From a candidate division TA06 bacterium (GTDB lineage: Bacteria; Edwardsbacteria; AC1; EtOH8), in contig JACRJI010000008.1 of the NCBI GenBank assembly GCA_016235665.1, positions 186,001-250,000 of the forward strand: a stretch of 64,000 nt of DNA. Reading direction: 5' to 3'. Each line of letters opens with the position of its first letter. Within the stretch, counting starts at the first letter, position 1. Under the pieces are notes generated by a model, which worked only from the letters and a program-made list of their open reading frames with translations, made no database searches and was not told the DNA's origin. This document shows, piece after piece, positions 36,166 to 44,227 of the stretch. Both the position numbers and the translations under genes were made by a program.

Positions 36166-37638
36166 TCAAGCCACAACCCTTATCTTCCCCGGCTGCCCGG
36201 CCTCCGGCCCCACCAGGATGGCCCCGATCTTCTTCATGTCCCTAAGATACTCCACCGCCTCTTTGGTGATCCGCTCGCCCGGCACTATCACCGGGATGCC
36301 CGGCGGATAGACGGTAAAGAACTCGGTCGAGATCTCGCCCACCGAATCCTTTAAGGGTATGGCCTTGTAACCGGCAAAAAAAGCCTCTCTCGGGGTCAGC
36401 GACATGGCGGGATAGTTGGAGGGGAACTGGATGTCCAGTTTTTTCAGCCGTGCGTTGGGCTGGCAGGAACCGGCTAATGATTTTAGCGCCGCCAGCAGTT
36501 TGCCGGCCTCGGCTTGTCCGTCGGCCAAAGTGAAGATGAAGGCCACGTGGTCCCAGTCGGCCATCTCGGCCTGGATGCCGTACTTCTCATTAAGTATCTG
36601 GCTGGCCTGGTAGCCGGTCAGTCCCAGCTTGTCCACGAAGACGATCAGCTTGGAAGGGTCCAGTTTGAACGGCTTGACGTCCTCGGCATTCAGGCAGTAC
36701 AGGCCCTTGACGGCGTTGATGTCCTTCTTCAGCTTGACCGAGATCCTGATGGACTTTTCCAGCAGTTCCCGGCCGTGCAGGGCCATCTGCCGGCGGGCCA
36801 GGTCCAGCGAGGCCATCAGCAGATAGGACGGGCTGGTGCTCTGGGTCAGCAAAAGCACTTCCTCCAGATCGCGGATGTCTATGTTGGGCCCCTTGACGTG
36901 CAGCATGGAGGCCTGGGTCAGGCCGGAGATCAGCTTGTGGGTGCTCTCCACGCAGATGTCGGCCCCGGCCTCCATGGCCGAAGTGGGCAAACTCGGGTGG
37001 AACAGGAAATGCGGGCCGTGGGCCTGGTCCACCATCACCACCCTGTCGCGCAGATGGGCGGCCTTCACTATCTTCTCCAGGTCGCAGCATATGCCGTGGT
37101 AGGTGGGCGAGGAGACGAACACCGCCCGGGCCCCGGGGTTCTTTTCCATGGCCCGCTCCACCGACTCCGGCGAGACGTTCAGGATCAGCCCCCACTCCTG
37201 GTTGACCTCGGGATGGATGTAGACCGGCAAAGCCCCGGACATGATCAGCCCGGCGATCACCGACTTGTGGGTGTGCCGGGGGACGATGATCTTGTCGCCG
37301 GGGAACAGCACGCCCATCAGCATGGCCAGGTTGCCGCCGGTGGAGCCGTTGACCAGAAAATAGCTGTGGTCGGCCTGGTAGGCCTTGGCGGCCAGGGCCT
37401 GGGCTGCTTTTAGGACGCCAGTGGGATGGAACAGGCAGTCTGTCTCCGGCAGGACGGTCAGGTCCATCCGGAAGATGTTGTCCCCTACTAACTGGCGCCA
37501 GGCCTGGTCTATGCCCCTGCCCTGCTTGTGGCCGGGGGTGTGAAAGGCCACCTTGGGCTGTTTGACGTAGTCGGCCAGGGCCTCGTACAGCGGTGCCCGG
37601 CTCTGGGGGGAACGGTTGGGGGATGTGCGATGTTTCAT
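36166..37638 (-). CDS. speA: Orn/Lys/Arg decarboxylase family protein (probable arginine decarboxylase)
   Basis: A 490-aa fold type I PLP enzyme of the short Orn/Lys/Arg decarboxylase group (Bacillus SpeA-like). Seen in order: VAFHTPGHKQGRGID, LVNGSTGGNLAMLM, the active-site DQAHGPHFLFHP and ESTHKLISGLTQASMLH (Lys binds PLP), then SPSYLLMASLD and a C-terminal domain with YPPGIPVIVPGERI. The likely reaction is arginine to agmatine. The neighbouring speE supports a polyamine role, but ornithine or lysine remains possible. The ribosome-binding site is weak. Confidence 0.85.
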   Translation of the reverse strand: MKHRTSPNRSPQSRAPLYEALADYVKQPKVAFHTPGHKQGRGIDQAWRQLVGDNIFRMDLTVLPETDCLFHPTGVLKAAQALAAKAYQADHSYFLVNGSTGGNLAMLMGVLFPGDKIIVPRHTHKSVIAGLIMSGALPVYIHPEVNQEWGLILNVSPESVERAMEKNPGARAVFVSSPTYHGICCDLEKIVKAAHLRDRVVMVDQAHGPHFLFHPSLPTSAMEAGADICVESTHKLISGLTQASMLHVKGPNIDIRDLEEVLLLTQSTSPSYLLMASLDLARRQMALHGRELLEKSIRISVKLKKDINAVKGLYCLNAEDVKPFKLDPSKLIVFVDKLGLTGYQASQILNEKYGIQAEMADWDHVAFIFTLADGQAEAGKLLAALKSLAGSCQPNARLKKLDIQFPSNYPAMSLTPREAFFAGYKAIPLKDSVGEISTEFFTVYPPGIPVIVPGERITKEAVEYLRDMKKIGAILVGPEAGQPGKIRVVA

Positions 37639-37653
37639 GATTTTCTTTTTACT

Positions 37654-37687
37654 TTTTTAGCCCAGGCCTTAAGGCCTGGGCTAAAAA
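37654..37687. terminator. Perfect palindrome/terminator between speE and speA
   Basis: A 34-base perfect palindrome built from TTTTTAGCCCAGGCCTT and its complement, starting eight bases after the speE stop, with T-tracts. It acts as a plausible terminator of speE transcription or attenuator before speA. Confidence 0.85.
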
Positions 37688-37694
37688 TAACGAT

Positions 37695-38606
37695 TTATTG
37701 AAATTTCGCCGTCATCAGTTTCTTGTCCGTGATCACCCGCTGTTGTTTCTCAAAGTCCCGGCGCAGGAATTTTGGCAGGCAGAACATCCCCAGGTGGGTC
37801 ACGCCGTCGTAGAACTCCAGCTTCTTCAGTCCCCGCTTCTGGATCAGGTGGTCTATCTGGGCCGGGGAATAGGTCAGCGGGTCATAGGTCTTGGAGCCCA
37901 TGATGAAGCCCCAGGGCAGGCCGAACGAGGGGATGATCACCTGGTAGATGTTGACCACCGGGAAGGCCGTGGAAATGGTCTTGGCGATGGAGGTCAGCAT
38001 GTCCGTGTCGTGGACCCTGGTCGTCCCGGCCTGAAGGGTGATGATGCCGTGTTCGGTCAGCCGGTTGTGGAGCAGCTGGTAGAATTCCTTAGTGTAGAGC
38101 TTGAAGGACGGCCCGCCCTCTATGGGCTCGGTCAGGTCTATGATGATGACATCGAACTTCTCTTTTGACTTTTCCAAATATGTCCGGGCGTCCATGTACA
38201 GGACCTTGGAACGCTTGTCGGTGAAGGCTTTTCCGGCCCACTCCGGCAGTTCCTTGCGGCAGAAGTCCACCAGCTGTTTGTCGATGTCAACCATCACCGC
38301 CTGTTTGACGGACTTGTGCTTAAGGATGTCGCGCAGGGTCTCGCCCTACCCCCCGCCCACGATCATCACCTTCTTGGGGTCGGGATGCAGCAGCAGCGGC
38401 GGATGCACCAGGGCCTCGTGGTAGATGAAGGAATCCTTTTCCGAGCTCTGCATCCGCTCGTCCAGGAACAGGCAGCGCCCGTAGTTGCTGGTGTCCACGA
38501 TGTCTATCTTCTGGTATTTGGTCTGGGTGCTGACCACGGTCTTTTTGACCCCGTGCAGGTGGATCTCGTCCATCCAGTGTTCCAGGTAGTAGTTGCTGGC
38601 GGGCAT
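37695..38606 (-). pseudogene. speE: Spermidine synthase with an in-frame amber codon
   Basis: Reading from ATG 38606 (MPASNYYLEHWMDEIHLHGV, preceded by GGAG) gives a spermidine synthase: the tetramerisation domain with HLHGVKKTVV, DIVDTSNYGRCLFLDERMQ and DSFIYHEALVHPP, then motif VMIVGGG. The next codon is TAG at 38346-38348, and the frame then continues GETLRDILKH..VDIDKQLVDFCRKEL..MDARTYLEK..FDVIIIDLTEP to a normal end at 37695. Homologues usually have Asp or Glu at this codon (GGGDG/GGGEG), so a single GAG to TAG change explains it. glmS and other genes here end in TAG, so amber is a real stop. Either a recent nonsense mutation or a sequence error; otherwise about 303 codons, a normal length. 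Confidence 0.85.
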
Positions 38607-38714
38607 TTGGAATTCTCCGGTGGTTTGTATTTGGATTGTTGTTGACAGAATATGTTTGAGGGTTAATGATACTATATATTGGGAAAAAATCAATGATTAT
38701 TTTATTGGTTAGGC

Positions 38715-38940
38715 CGGACCTCTCCCCTGCCCCTCCCCTGGAATGGGAGGGGAACAAGCCTCCCCCTCCTGCCAGGAGGGGGAGCGAGGGGGCGGTCTGA
38801 ATCCGGCAGGGTGAGGTCGTCCCTTGACATTTGCCCCAAATGCTAATATAATCAAAGGTTGCTTTTTCCCTTACCCGGTCTCTGAACTCAACCCCTTGAA
38901 CCCCTTCTCTTCCCAAGAGAAGGGGACGGGGGATGAGTTA
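38715..38940. repeat. Family B repeats upstream of uvrA
   Basis: Two CT/GA-rich modules, at 38715-38800 and 38895-38940 (the second CCCCTTCTCTTCCCAAGAGAAGGGG), occupy most of the 384-base gap between speE and uvrA, which are divergently transcribed. Both promoters should lie here, but none can be defined by eye. Confidence 0.65.
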
Positions 38941-38990
38941 TATGTTTTTTACAATTATCAATCCTCATTCTTTTTAGGACACCCAATCAC

Positions 38991-41807
38991 ATGATGGACA
39001 AACTGACCATCCGGGGGGCCCGGGAGCACAACCTCAAGAACATAGACCTGGAGATCCCCCGCGACCGGCTGGTGGTGATCACCGGGCTGTCCGGCTCGGG
39101 AAAATCCTCCCTGGCCTTCGACACCCTTTACGCCGAGGGCCAGCGCCGCTACGTGGAATCGCTGTCGGCCTACGCCCGGCAGTTTTTGGGCCTGATGGAG
39201 AAGCCCGACGTGGACTTCATCGACGGGCTGTCCCCGGCCATCGCCATCGAGCAGAGGGCGGCCAGCAAGAACCCCCGCTCCACCGTGGGCACGGTCACCG
39301 AGATCCACGACTACCTGAGACTGCTGTTCGCCCGGATCGGCCGCCCCCACTGCCCCAAGTGCGGCCAGCCCATCTCATCGCAGACCGTCCAGCAGATCAC
39401 CGACGCCATATTGGAACAGCCCGAGGGCACCAAGCTGGCCATTCTGGCCCCGCTGATCCAGAGCCGCAAGGGCGAGTACCGGGAGCTGTTCGACAAACTG
39501 CGGCGCGAGGGCTTTGTGCGGGTGCGGATAGACAAGAAGCTTTATGACATCGACGCCCTGCCGGTGCTGGACAAGAACAAGAAGCACGCCATAGACGCGG
39601 TGGTGGACCGGATGACCATCGGCCAAAAAGCCCAGAAGCGGATCGCCGATTCGCTGGAGACCGCCCTGAAACTTTCGGAAGGTTTGGTGGCGGCCATTTA
39701 CAACGACAAGCAGGAAGTGCTGTACAGCGAAAAGCTCTCCTGCACCAAGTGCCACATCTCGCTGGGCGAGCTTTCGCCCCGGATGTTCTCCTTCAACAGC
39801 CCCTTTGGGGCCTGCCCGGCCTGCTCCGGGCTGGGCACCAAGATGGAGATAGACCCCGAGGCCCTGGTCCACAACCCGGAGCTGACCGTCAACCAGGGGG
39901 CCATATCCCACTACGGCGACCCCATGGGCCACTGGATCGGCAGCCACCTGGAGGCGGTGGCCAAGGCCTACAACTTCTCGCTGGACGAGCCCTGGGGCAA
40001 GATGTCCCAGAAGAACCGGGACATCCTGCTCTACGGCACCGACAGGGAGATCAAGGTCCGCTACGAGTCGGCCTCCAACGACAACGTCTACCAGTTCTCC
40101 AAGAAGTTCGAGGGCATCATCCCCATGATGATGCGCCGCTACCATCAGACCGATTCCGACTACGTCCGCTACGAGGTGGAAAAGTTCATGTCCATCCTGC
40201 CCTGCCCGGTCTGCCAGGGGGCGCGGTTGAAGCCGGAATCCCTGGCGGTGAAGGTGGCCGGAAGGTCCATCAACGAGCTTTCAAAACTATCGGTGAAAAA
40301 TTCCCGGCTGTTCTTCGGCTCCGAGCTGAAGCTGAGCGAAAAGGAAAAGACCATCGCCAAGCAGGTGCTCAAGGAGATCAACTCCCGCCTGGGCTTTTTG
40401 ACCGACGTGGGGCTGGATTACCTGTCTTTGGACCGCAGCTCGGAATCCCTTTCCGGGGGCGAGGCTCAGCGCATCCACCTAGCAACGCAGATAGGCGCCA
40501 GCTTGACCGGCGTGCTTTATGTGCTGGACGAGCCCTCCATCGGCCTGCACCAGCGGGACAACGTGAAACTGCTGAACACCCTGATCAAACTGCGGGACAT
40601 CGGCAACACCGTGATAGTGGTGGAGCACGACCAGGAGACCATGCTGGCCGCCGATTTCATAGTGGACCTGGGCCCGGGGGCCGGGGCCGGCGGCGGCGAG
40701 ATCGTGGCCCTGGGCACTCCCAAAAAGGTGATGCAGACCAAGGCTTCATTGACCGGGCAGTATCTGGCCGGGACAAGGAAGATACCGGTGCCCAAGAAGC
40801 GCCGGGCCGGGAACAAGCTGAGCCTGAAGCTTTTGGGCTGCCGGGAGAACAATCTAAAGGATCTGGACGTGGAGTTCCCGCTGGGAAAGCTGATCGGCAT
40901 CACCGGGGTCTCCGGCTCCGGCAAAAGCACCCTGATCAACGACACCCTGTACCAGGCTTTGGCCCAAAAGCTGTACCGCTCCCGCACCCAGCCCGGCAAG
41001 CATAGGAAAATGGAAGGCTGGGAGAACCTGGACAAGGTGATCAACATAGACCAGTCGCCCATCGGGCGCACCCCCCGCTCCAACCCCGCCACCTACACCG
41101 GGCTGTTCACCACCCTGCGCGAGCTTTTTGCCATGACCCAGGAGTCCAAACTGCGGGGCTACGCCAACGGAAGGTTCTCCTTTAATGTGAAGGGCGGGCG
41201 CTGCGAGGCCTGCGAGGGCGACGGGATAGTGAAGATAGAGATGCACTTCCTGCCGGATGTCTACGTTCCCTGCGAGGTCTGCAAGGGCCAGCGCTACAAC
41301 CGGGAGACGCTGGAGGTACTGTACAAGGGAAAGAACATCGCCGAGATACTGCGGATGACCGTGGCCGAGGCCCAGGGGTTCTTTGCCAACATCCCCAAAG
41401 TGGCCCGCAAGCTGACCACTTTGGCCGATGTGGGCCTGGGGTACATCCAGCTGGGGCAGTCGGCCACCACCATCTCCGGCGGCGAGGCCCAGCGGGTGAA
41501 GCTTTCGGCCGAGTTGTCCAAGATAGCCACCGGCAAGACCCTGTACATATTGGACGAGCCGACGACTGGATTGCACTTTGAGGACGTCAAGATGCTCTTG
41601 GCTGTTCTGCACCGTCTGGCCGACATGGGAAATACCGTGATAGTGATAGAGCACAACCTGGACATAGTGAAGTCCTGCGACTGGATAATTGACCTGGGTC
41701 CCGAGGGCGGCGACGAAGGCGGGCAATTGCTGGCCTGCGGCACCCCGGAACAGGTTGCGGCCAACAAGGCGTCTTATACCGGGCAGTATTTGAAGAAGGA
41801 ATTGTGA
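38991..41807 (+). CDS. uvrA: UvrABC system protein A
   Basis: A 938-aa damage-recognition ATPase of nucleotide excision repair and the only convincing plus-strand gene here. Two ABC modules: Walker [17 protein letters not shown] and [16 protein letters not shown], signatures [13 protein letters not shown] and [12 protein letters not shown], Walker [10 protein letters not shown] and [10 protein letters not shown]. Zinc modules are [24 protein letters not shown], and [18 protein letters not shown]. There are two adjacent ATGs, at 38991 and 38994; AGGA upstream fits either. Full length for the family. It supplies damaged DNA to UvrB encoded at 5039. Confidence 0.97.
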   Translation: MMDKLTIRGAREHNLKNIDLEIPRDRLVVITGLSGSGKSSLAFDTLYAEGQRRYVESLSAYARQFLGLMEKPDVDFIDGLSPAIAIEQRAASKNPRSTVGTVTEIHDYLRLLFARIGRPHCPKCGQPISSQTVQQITDAILEQPEGTKLAILAPLIQSRKGEYRELFDKLRREGFVRVRIDKKLYDIDALPVLDKNKKHAIDAVVDRMTIGQKAQKRIADSLETALKLSEGLVAAIYNDKQEVLYSEKLSCTKCHISLGELSPRMFSFNSPFGACPACSGLGTKMEIDPEALVHNPELTVNQGAISHYGDPMGHWIGSHLEAVAKAYNFSLDEPWGKMSQKNRDILLYGTDREIKVRYESASNDNVYQFSKKFEGIIPMMMRRYHQTDSDYVRYEVEKFMSILPCPVCQGARLKPESLAVKVAGRSINELSKLSVKNSRLFFGSELKLSEKEKTIAKQVLKEINSRLGFLTDVGLDYLSLDRSSESLSGGEAQRIHLATQIGASLTGVLYVLDEPSIGLHQRDNVKLLNTLIKLRDIGNTVIVVEHDQETMLAADFIVDLGPGAGAGGGEIVALGTPKKVMQTKASLTGQYLAGTRKIPVPKKRRAGNKLSLKLLGCRENNLKDLDVEFPLGKLIGITGVSGSGKSTLINDTLYQALAQKLYRSRTQPGKHRKMEGWENLDKVINIDQSPIGRTPRSNPATYTGLFTTLRELFAMTQESKLRGYANGRFSFNVKGGRCEACEGDGIVKIEMHFLPDVYVPCEVCKGQRYNRETLEVLYKGKNIAEILRMTVAEAQGFFANIPKVARKLTTLADVGLGYIQLGQSATTISGGEAQRVKLSAELSKIATGKTLYILDEPTTGLHFEDVKMLLAVLHRLADMGNTVIVIEHNLDIVKSCDWIIDLGPEGGDEGGQLLACGTPEQVAANKASYTGQYLKKEL

Positions 41808-42010
41808 CCCCTCCCCTGCCCCTCCCCCGTAAGGAGAGGGGTTCAAGCCTCCCCCTCCTACCGGGAGGGGGATTAGGGGGCGGTCAACGTTAACGGGGCG
41901 GGTCAATGTAATTGACCCGCCCCGTTCTTGACCTCTCCCCAACCCCTCTCCAATGTGGAGAGGGGCCTTTTGCTTCCCCCTCCGCAACGGAGGGGGAACG
42001 AGGGGGCGGT
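41808..42010. repeat. Family B repeats and a GC palindrome downstream of uvrA
   Basis: Contains two family B modules (CCCCTCCC..GGAGAGGGG and CCTCTCC..GGAGAGGGG, each followed by CCCCCTCC..GGAGGGGG) around an inverted repeat, AACGGGGCGGGTCAAT / ATTGACCCGCCCCGTT, at about 41893-41926. The latter is a likely bidirectional terminator between the convergent uvrA and kinase genes. Confidence 0.75.
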
Positions 42011-42013
42011 CGG

Positions 42014-42457
42014 TCACCCCGCCAGCCTTTCGATCTCCTTTACCACTTCCTCCACCGGCTTAAGACTGGTATCTATCACCAGGTCGCAGGGCACGTCCTG
42101 CCACATGGCCTCCTGGTCCTGTATCATCTTGGATATCTGGGGGGTGACCTGGCCGGAGCGCCCGGCAAACCGCTTTTCCAGCACCGCCCGGGGGGCGGTG
42201 AACCGGACCAGGCAGAACTTGCCCATGGCTTTGAACTTCTCCAGGTTGGCGGTGCCCACCAGGATCAGGATGGCGTTCCGCTTGCCGTCAATGGCTTCCT
42301 GCAGCACCGCCTGGAACTTCCTCCAGGCCTCGGCCGGGCTTTTGGCCATGCGGTAATAGCCCTTGCCGGAATAGACCTCGGCCTTGAGCTTGTCCTTTAA
42401 CAGGGCCGCGGCGCTGGATTTGCCAGAGCCTGAAGGCCCGGCGAACAACAGCAGCAT
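42014..42457 (-). CDS. Small P-loop kinase-like protein
   Basis: A 147-aa protein starting MLLLFAGPSGSGKSSAAALL, with Walker A GPSGSGKSS immediately at the N-terminus, as in AAA_33/shikimate-kinase-like nucleotide kinases. VRFTAPRAVLEKRFAGRSG resembles their lid region, and the protein ends PVEEVVKEIERLAG. A good ribosome-binding site (AGGGG) precedes the ATG. The substrate is unknown. No linked pathway gene is adjacent. Confidence 0.75.
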   Translation of the reverse strand: MLLLFAGPSGSGKSSAAALLKDKLKAEVYSGKGYYRMAKSPAEAWRKFQAVLQEAIDGKRNAILILVGTANLEKFKAMGKFCLVRFTAPRAVLEKRFAGRSGQVTPQISKMIQDQEAMWQDVPCDLVIDTSLKPVEEVVKEIERLAG

Positions 42458-42549
42458 TGCTTACCCCTTTTCTTTATTAATGTCTCTCTAAATTTATCAG
42501 TAAAAGAATAAAGCAGGTTCGGTAATAACTCCGATATTATCTCAACTAT

Positions 42550-42738
42550 GTTCTTTTCTTTTTGTGCCGCCAACAAGAAAAGAACCAAAAGAAAAAGCTC
42601 GTCGCTAAAAACTCTCCGGGCGTTGTGCTTCTCGTTGATGACGGGCTTGTCTGAACTCGGGCTTTGTCCAGCCCTCAAACATGCAGACAAGCTTTTTCCG
42701 CCATCAACTGCGATGCTCACTGATCGTTTTAACGCGAC
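42550..42738 (+). repeat. Family A structured dispersed repeat, copy 3
   Basis: Plus-orientation copy with GTTCTTTTCTT..AAGAAAAGAAC at the left, the GCTTGTCTG / CAGACAAGC stem around GGGCTTTGTCCAGCCC, and an outer arm AAAACTCTC opposed to GATCGTTTT (seven of nine pair), next to GTCGC/GCGAC. Lies between the kinase gene and the terminator at 42903. Confidence 0.85.
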
Positions 42739-42902
42739 TTACCGAGGTTGGCACCTGAAGTGCAATACCGAAGCGATCGCTAAGAATATTAATATCCCCT
42801 TGGCGTACTTCGCGGCTTCGCGGTTTGTGTTTAGGCTGTTTGCTAAGTATAAGGGATGATACTGCGTTTGGCAAGGGGTGTCAATAGTATTTTGGGGAAT
42901 TA

Positions 42903-42930
42903 AAAAAGCCGCCCACTCGGGCGGCTTTTT
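42903..42930. terminator. Terminator of the TPR/83-aa operon
   Basis: A perfect 12-bp stem, AAAAAGCCGCCC / GGGCGGCTTTTT, with a four-base loop, a few bases after the stop at 42936. Confidence 0.92.
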
Positions 42931-42935
42931 GGTCT

Positions 42936-43187
42936 TTAGGCGTTGGGTAACTGGGGTGGTTTATATACCTTGGATGCTCCGGGATCAAAGGCGATAATGG
43001 CCGATTCGGCCATCGCCAGGGTGTCGTAGGCTCCAAAGACATTGGCCATGGCAAAGTCGTTGACGTCCTTTTCCGAGGAATAATACCAGACTCCGGACTC
43101 CTGCTTTGCCACCGATTGCTGATAGGCCTGGTCGGATGACGGGTGTACCACGTATTTGGGTCCTGCCTCACGGATGCAAATGTACAT
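42936..43187 (-). CDS. Hypothetical 83-aa protein
   Basis: A short protein beginning MYICIREAGPKYVVHPSSDQA, with VWYYSSEKDVNDFAMANVFGAYDTLAMAESAIIAFDP. No signal peptide, membrane helix or recognised domain. Its ATG directly follows the TGA of the TPR gene, and GGAGGTGA inside that gene's last codons provides a strong ribosome-binding site, so it is translated with it. Function unknown. Confidence 0.7.
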   Translation of the reverse strand: MYICIREAGPKYVVHPSSDQAYQQSVAKQESGVWYYSSEKDVNDFAMANVFGAYDTLAMAESAIIAFDPGASKVYKPPQLPNA

Positions 43188-44126
43188 TCAGTTCACCTCC
43201 TTTTCTTTTTGGTTTAACTGGTTGGTTATTCTTTTTGCTTCTTCGTTAAGACCGGGGATGTCTATGTTCAAAGCTCTCATTTTATCTAAGTATTCCCGGG
43301 CTTGGCCGATCTCGTTCATTTCGTTGTAAACATCCCCAATGTTCAAGAGGGAAACTGCCTGCATGTATTTAGTTCCTTGTTTTACTGCTATATCATAGCA
43401 TTTGTAAAATGATGCGTTGGCCTCCTTGTATTGGTGACTTTTGAAGCAAGCAAGCCCGGCGAAACAACAACTATTCAATAAGTTAGTAGTATCGCCAATT
43501 TTAGTGGCTATGTCTTCTGATGTCTTTAAATATTTAATCGCTGATTGGTGATTATCAACTTCACTGTATAAAAAACCCAACGACCCATAAATATGTCCGA
43601 TGTTTCTAATATCCGATAGGCCTTCATAATAGGCTACCAACTCTTCCAATATTTTTATGGCCTCATTTACTTTCCCGGTGGCATGGTAACTATCAGCTAT
43701 ATTCTCCAGACATATGCACTCATTCTTCCTATCCCCGTTCTTTTTGCAGATCTCCAGGCCGGAGGCGTAGTATTCATAGGCCTTGTCGTTCTTTTCCAGG
43801 TACTGCATCAGCTTGCCCAGGCCGTTGTAGCACTCCACCTGCCCGGAGAGGTCCCGGTGGGCCAGGTATTTCTCCAAGGCCCGGTTGTAATGGGCCTCGG
43901 CCTGGGCGAACTCGCCCTTGACCAGGCTTACCAGCCCCTGACAACTGATGGCCTCGGCCTGCCTTACCTGGTCGCCCTGGAGGGCGGCGGCGGCGTGCAT
44001 CCGCACAAAGTCGCCCAGGGCCTTGTCGTAACTGCCTATCAAGCGGTAAACCTCCCCCCGTTTGCGGTAAAGCTGGAACAGGGAGGTTAGGGGTTCGTTT
44101 AGTTTATGCCGGCGGGAGTGGGGCAT
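43188..44126 (-). CDS. TPR repeat protein
   Basis: A 312-aa cytoplasmic protein composed of about seven TPR units, for example SYDKALGDFVRMHAAAAL, GQVECYNGLGKLMQYLEKNDKAYEYYASGLEI, GNIGHIYGSLGFLY-like segments and MQAVSLLNIGDVYNEMNEIGQAREYL. Repeats of roughly 40 residues resemble the Rap/LGN type, so it probably binds a protein or peptide partner. The partner may be the coupled 83-aa product, but that is only inferred from gene order. Confidence 0.82.
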   Translation of the reverse strand: MPHSRRHKLNEPLTSLFQLYRKRGEVYRLIGSYDKALGDFVRMHAAAALQGDQVRQAEAISCQGLVSLVKGEFAQAEAHYNRALEKYLAHRDLSGQVECYNGLGKLMQYLEKNDKAYEYYASGLEICKKNGDRKNECICLENIADSYHATGKVNEAIKILEELVAYYEGLSDIRNIGHIYGSLGFLYSEVDNHQSAIKYLKTSEDIATKIGDTTNLLNSCCFAGLACFKSHQYKEANASFYKCYDIAVKQGTKYMQAVSLLNIGDVYNEMNEIGQAREYLDKMRALNIDIPGLNEEAKRITNQLNQKEKEVN

Positions 44127-44149
44127 GCTGTTTACGATTTACAATTGCT

Positions 44150-44215
44150 GTTTACGTGCCCTGAGTTGCAGGCTGAGCCGTGCCTGCGATGAGCCGTGCC
44201 GAACCGTAGTTTTGA
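44150..44215. repeat. Family C element cluster
   Basis: CGTGCCCTGAGTTGCAGGCTGAGCC and repeats of GAGCCGTGCC between the res stop and the TPR gene. Degenerate copies of the short dispersed hairpin. Confidence 0.55.
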
Positions 44216-44227
44216 GTTCAATAAATA

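Noticed and set aside
38346-38348. Amber codon recoded as an amino acid
   Set aside because: glmS, the ABC ATPase at 32620 and the PHP-SMC gene all end naturally at TAG, so the codon functions as a stop here.
39375-40145. Long antisense ORFs within uvrA and other GC-rich genes
   Set aside because: They mirror the codon bias of the real gene on the other strand and have no recognisable domains.
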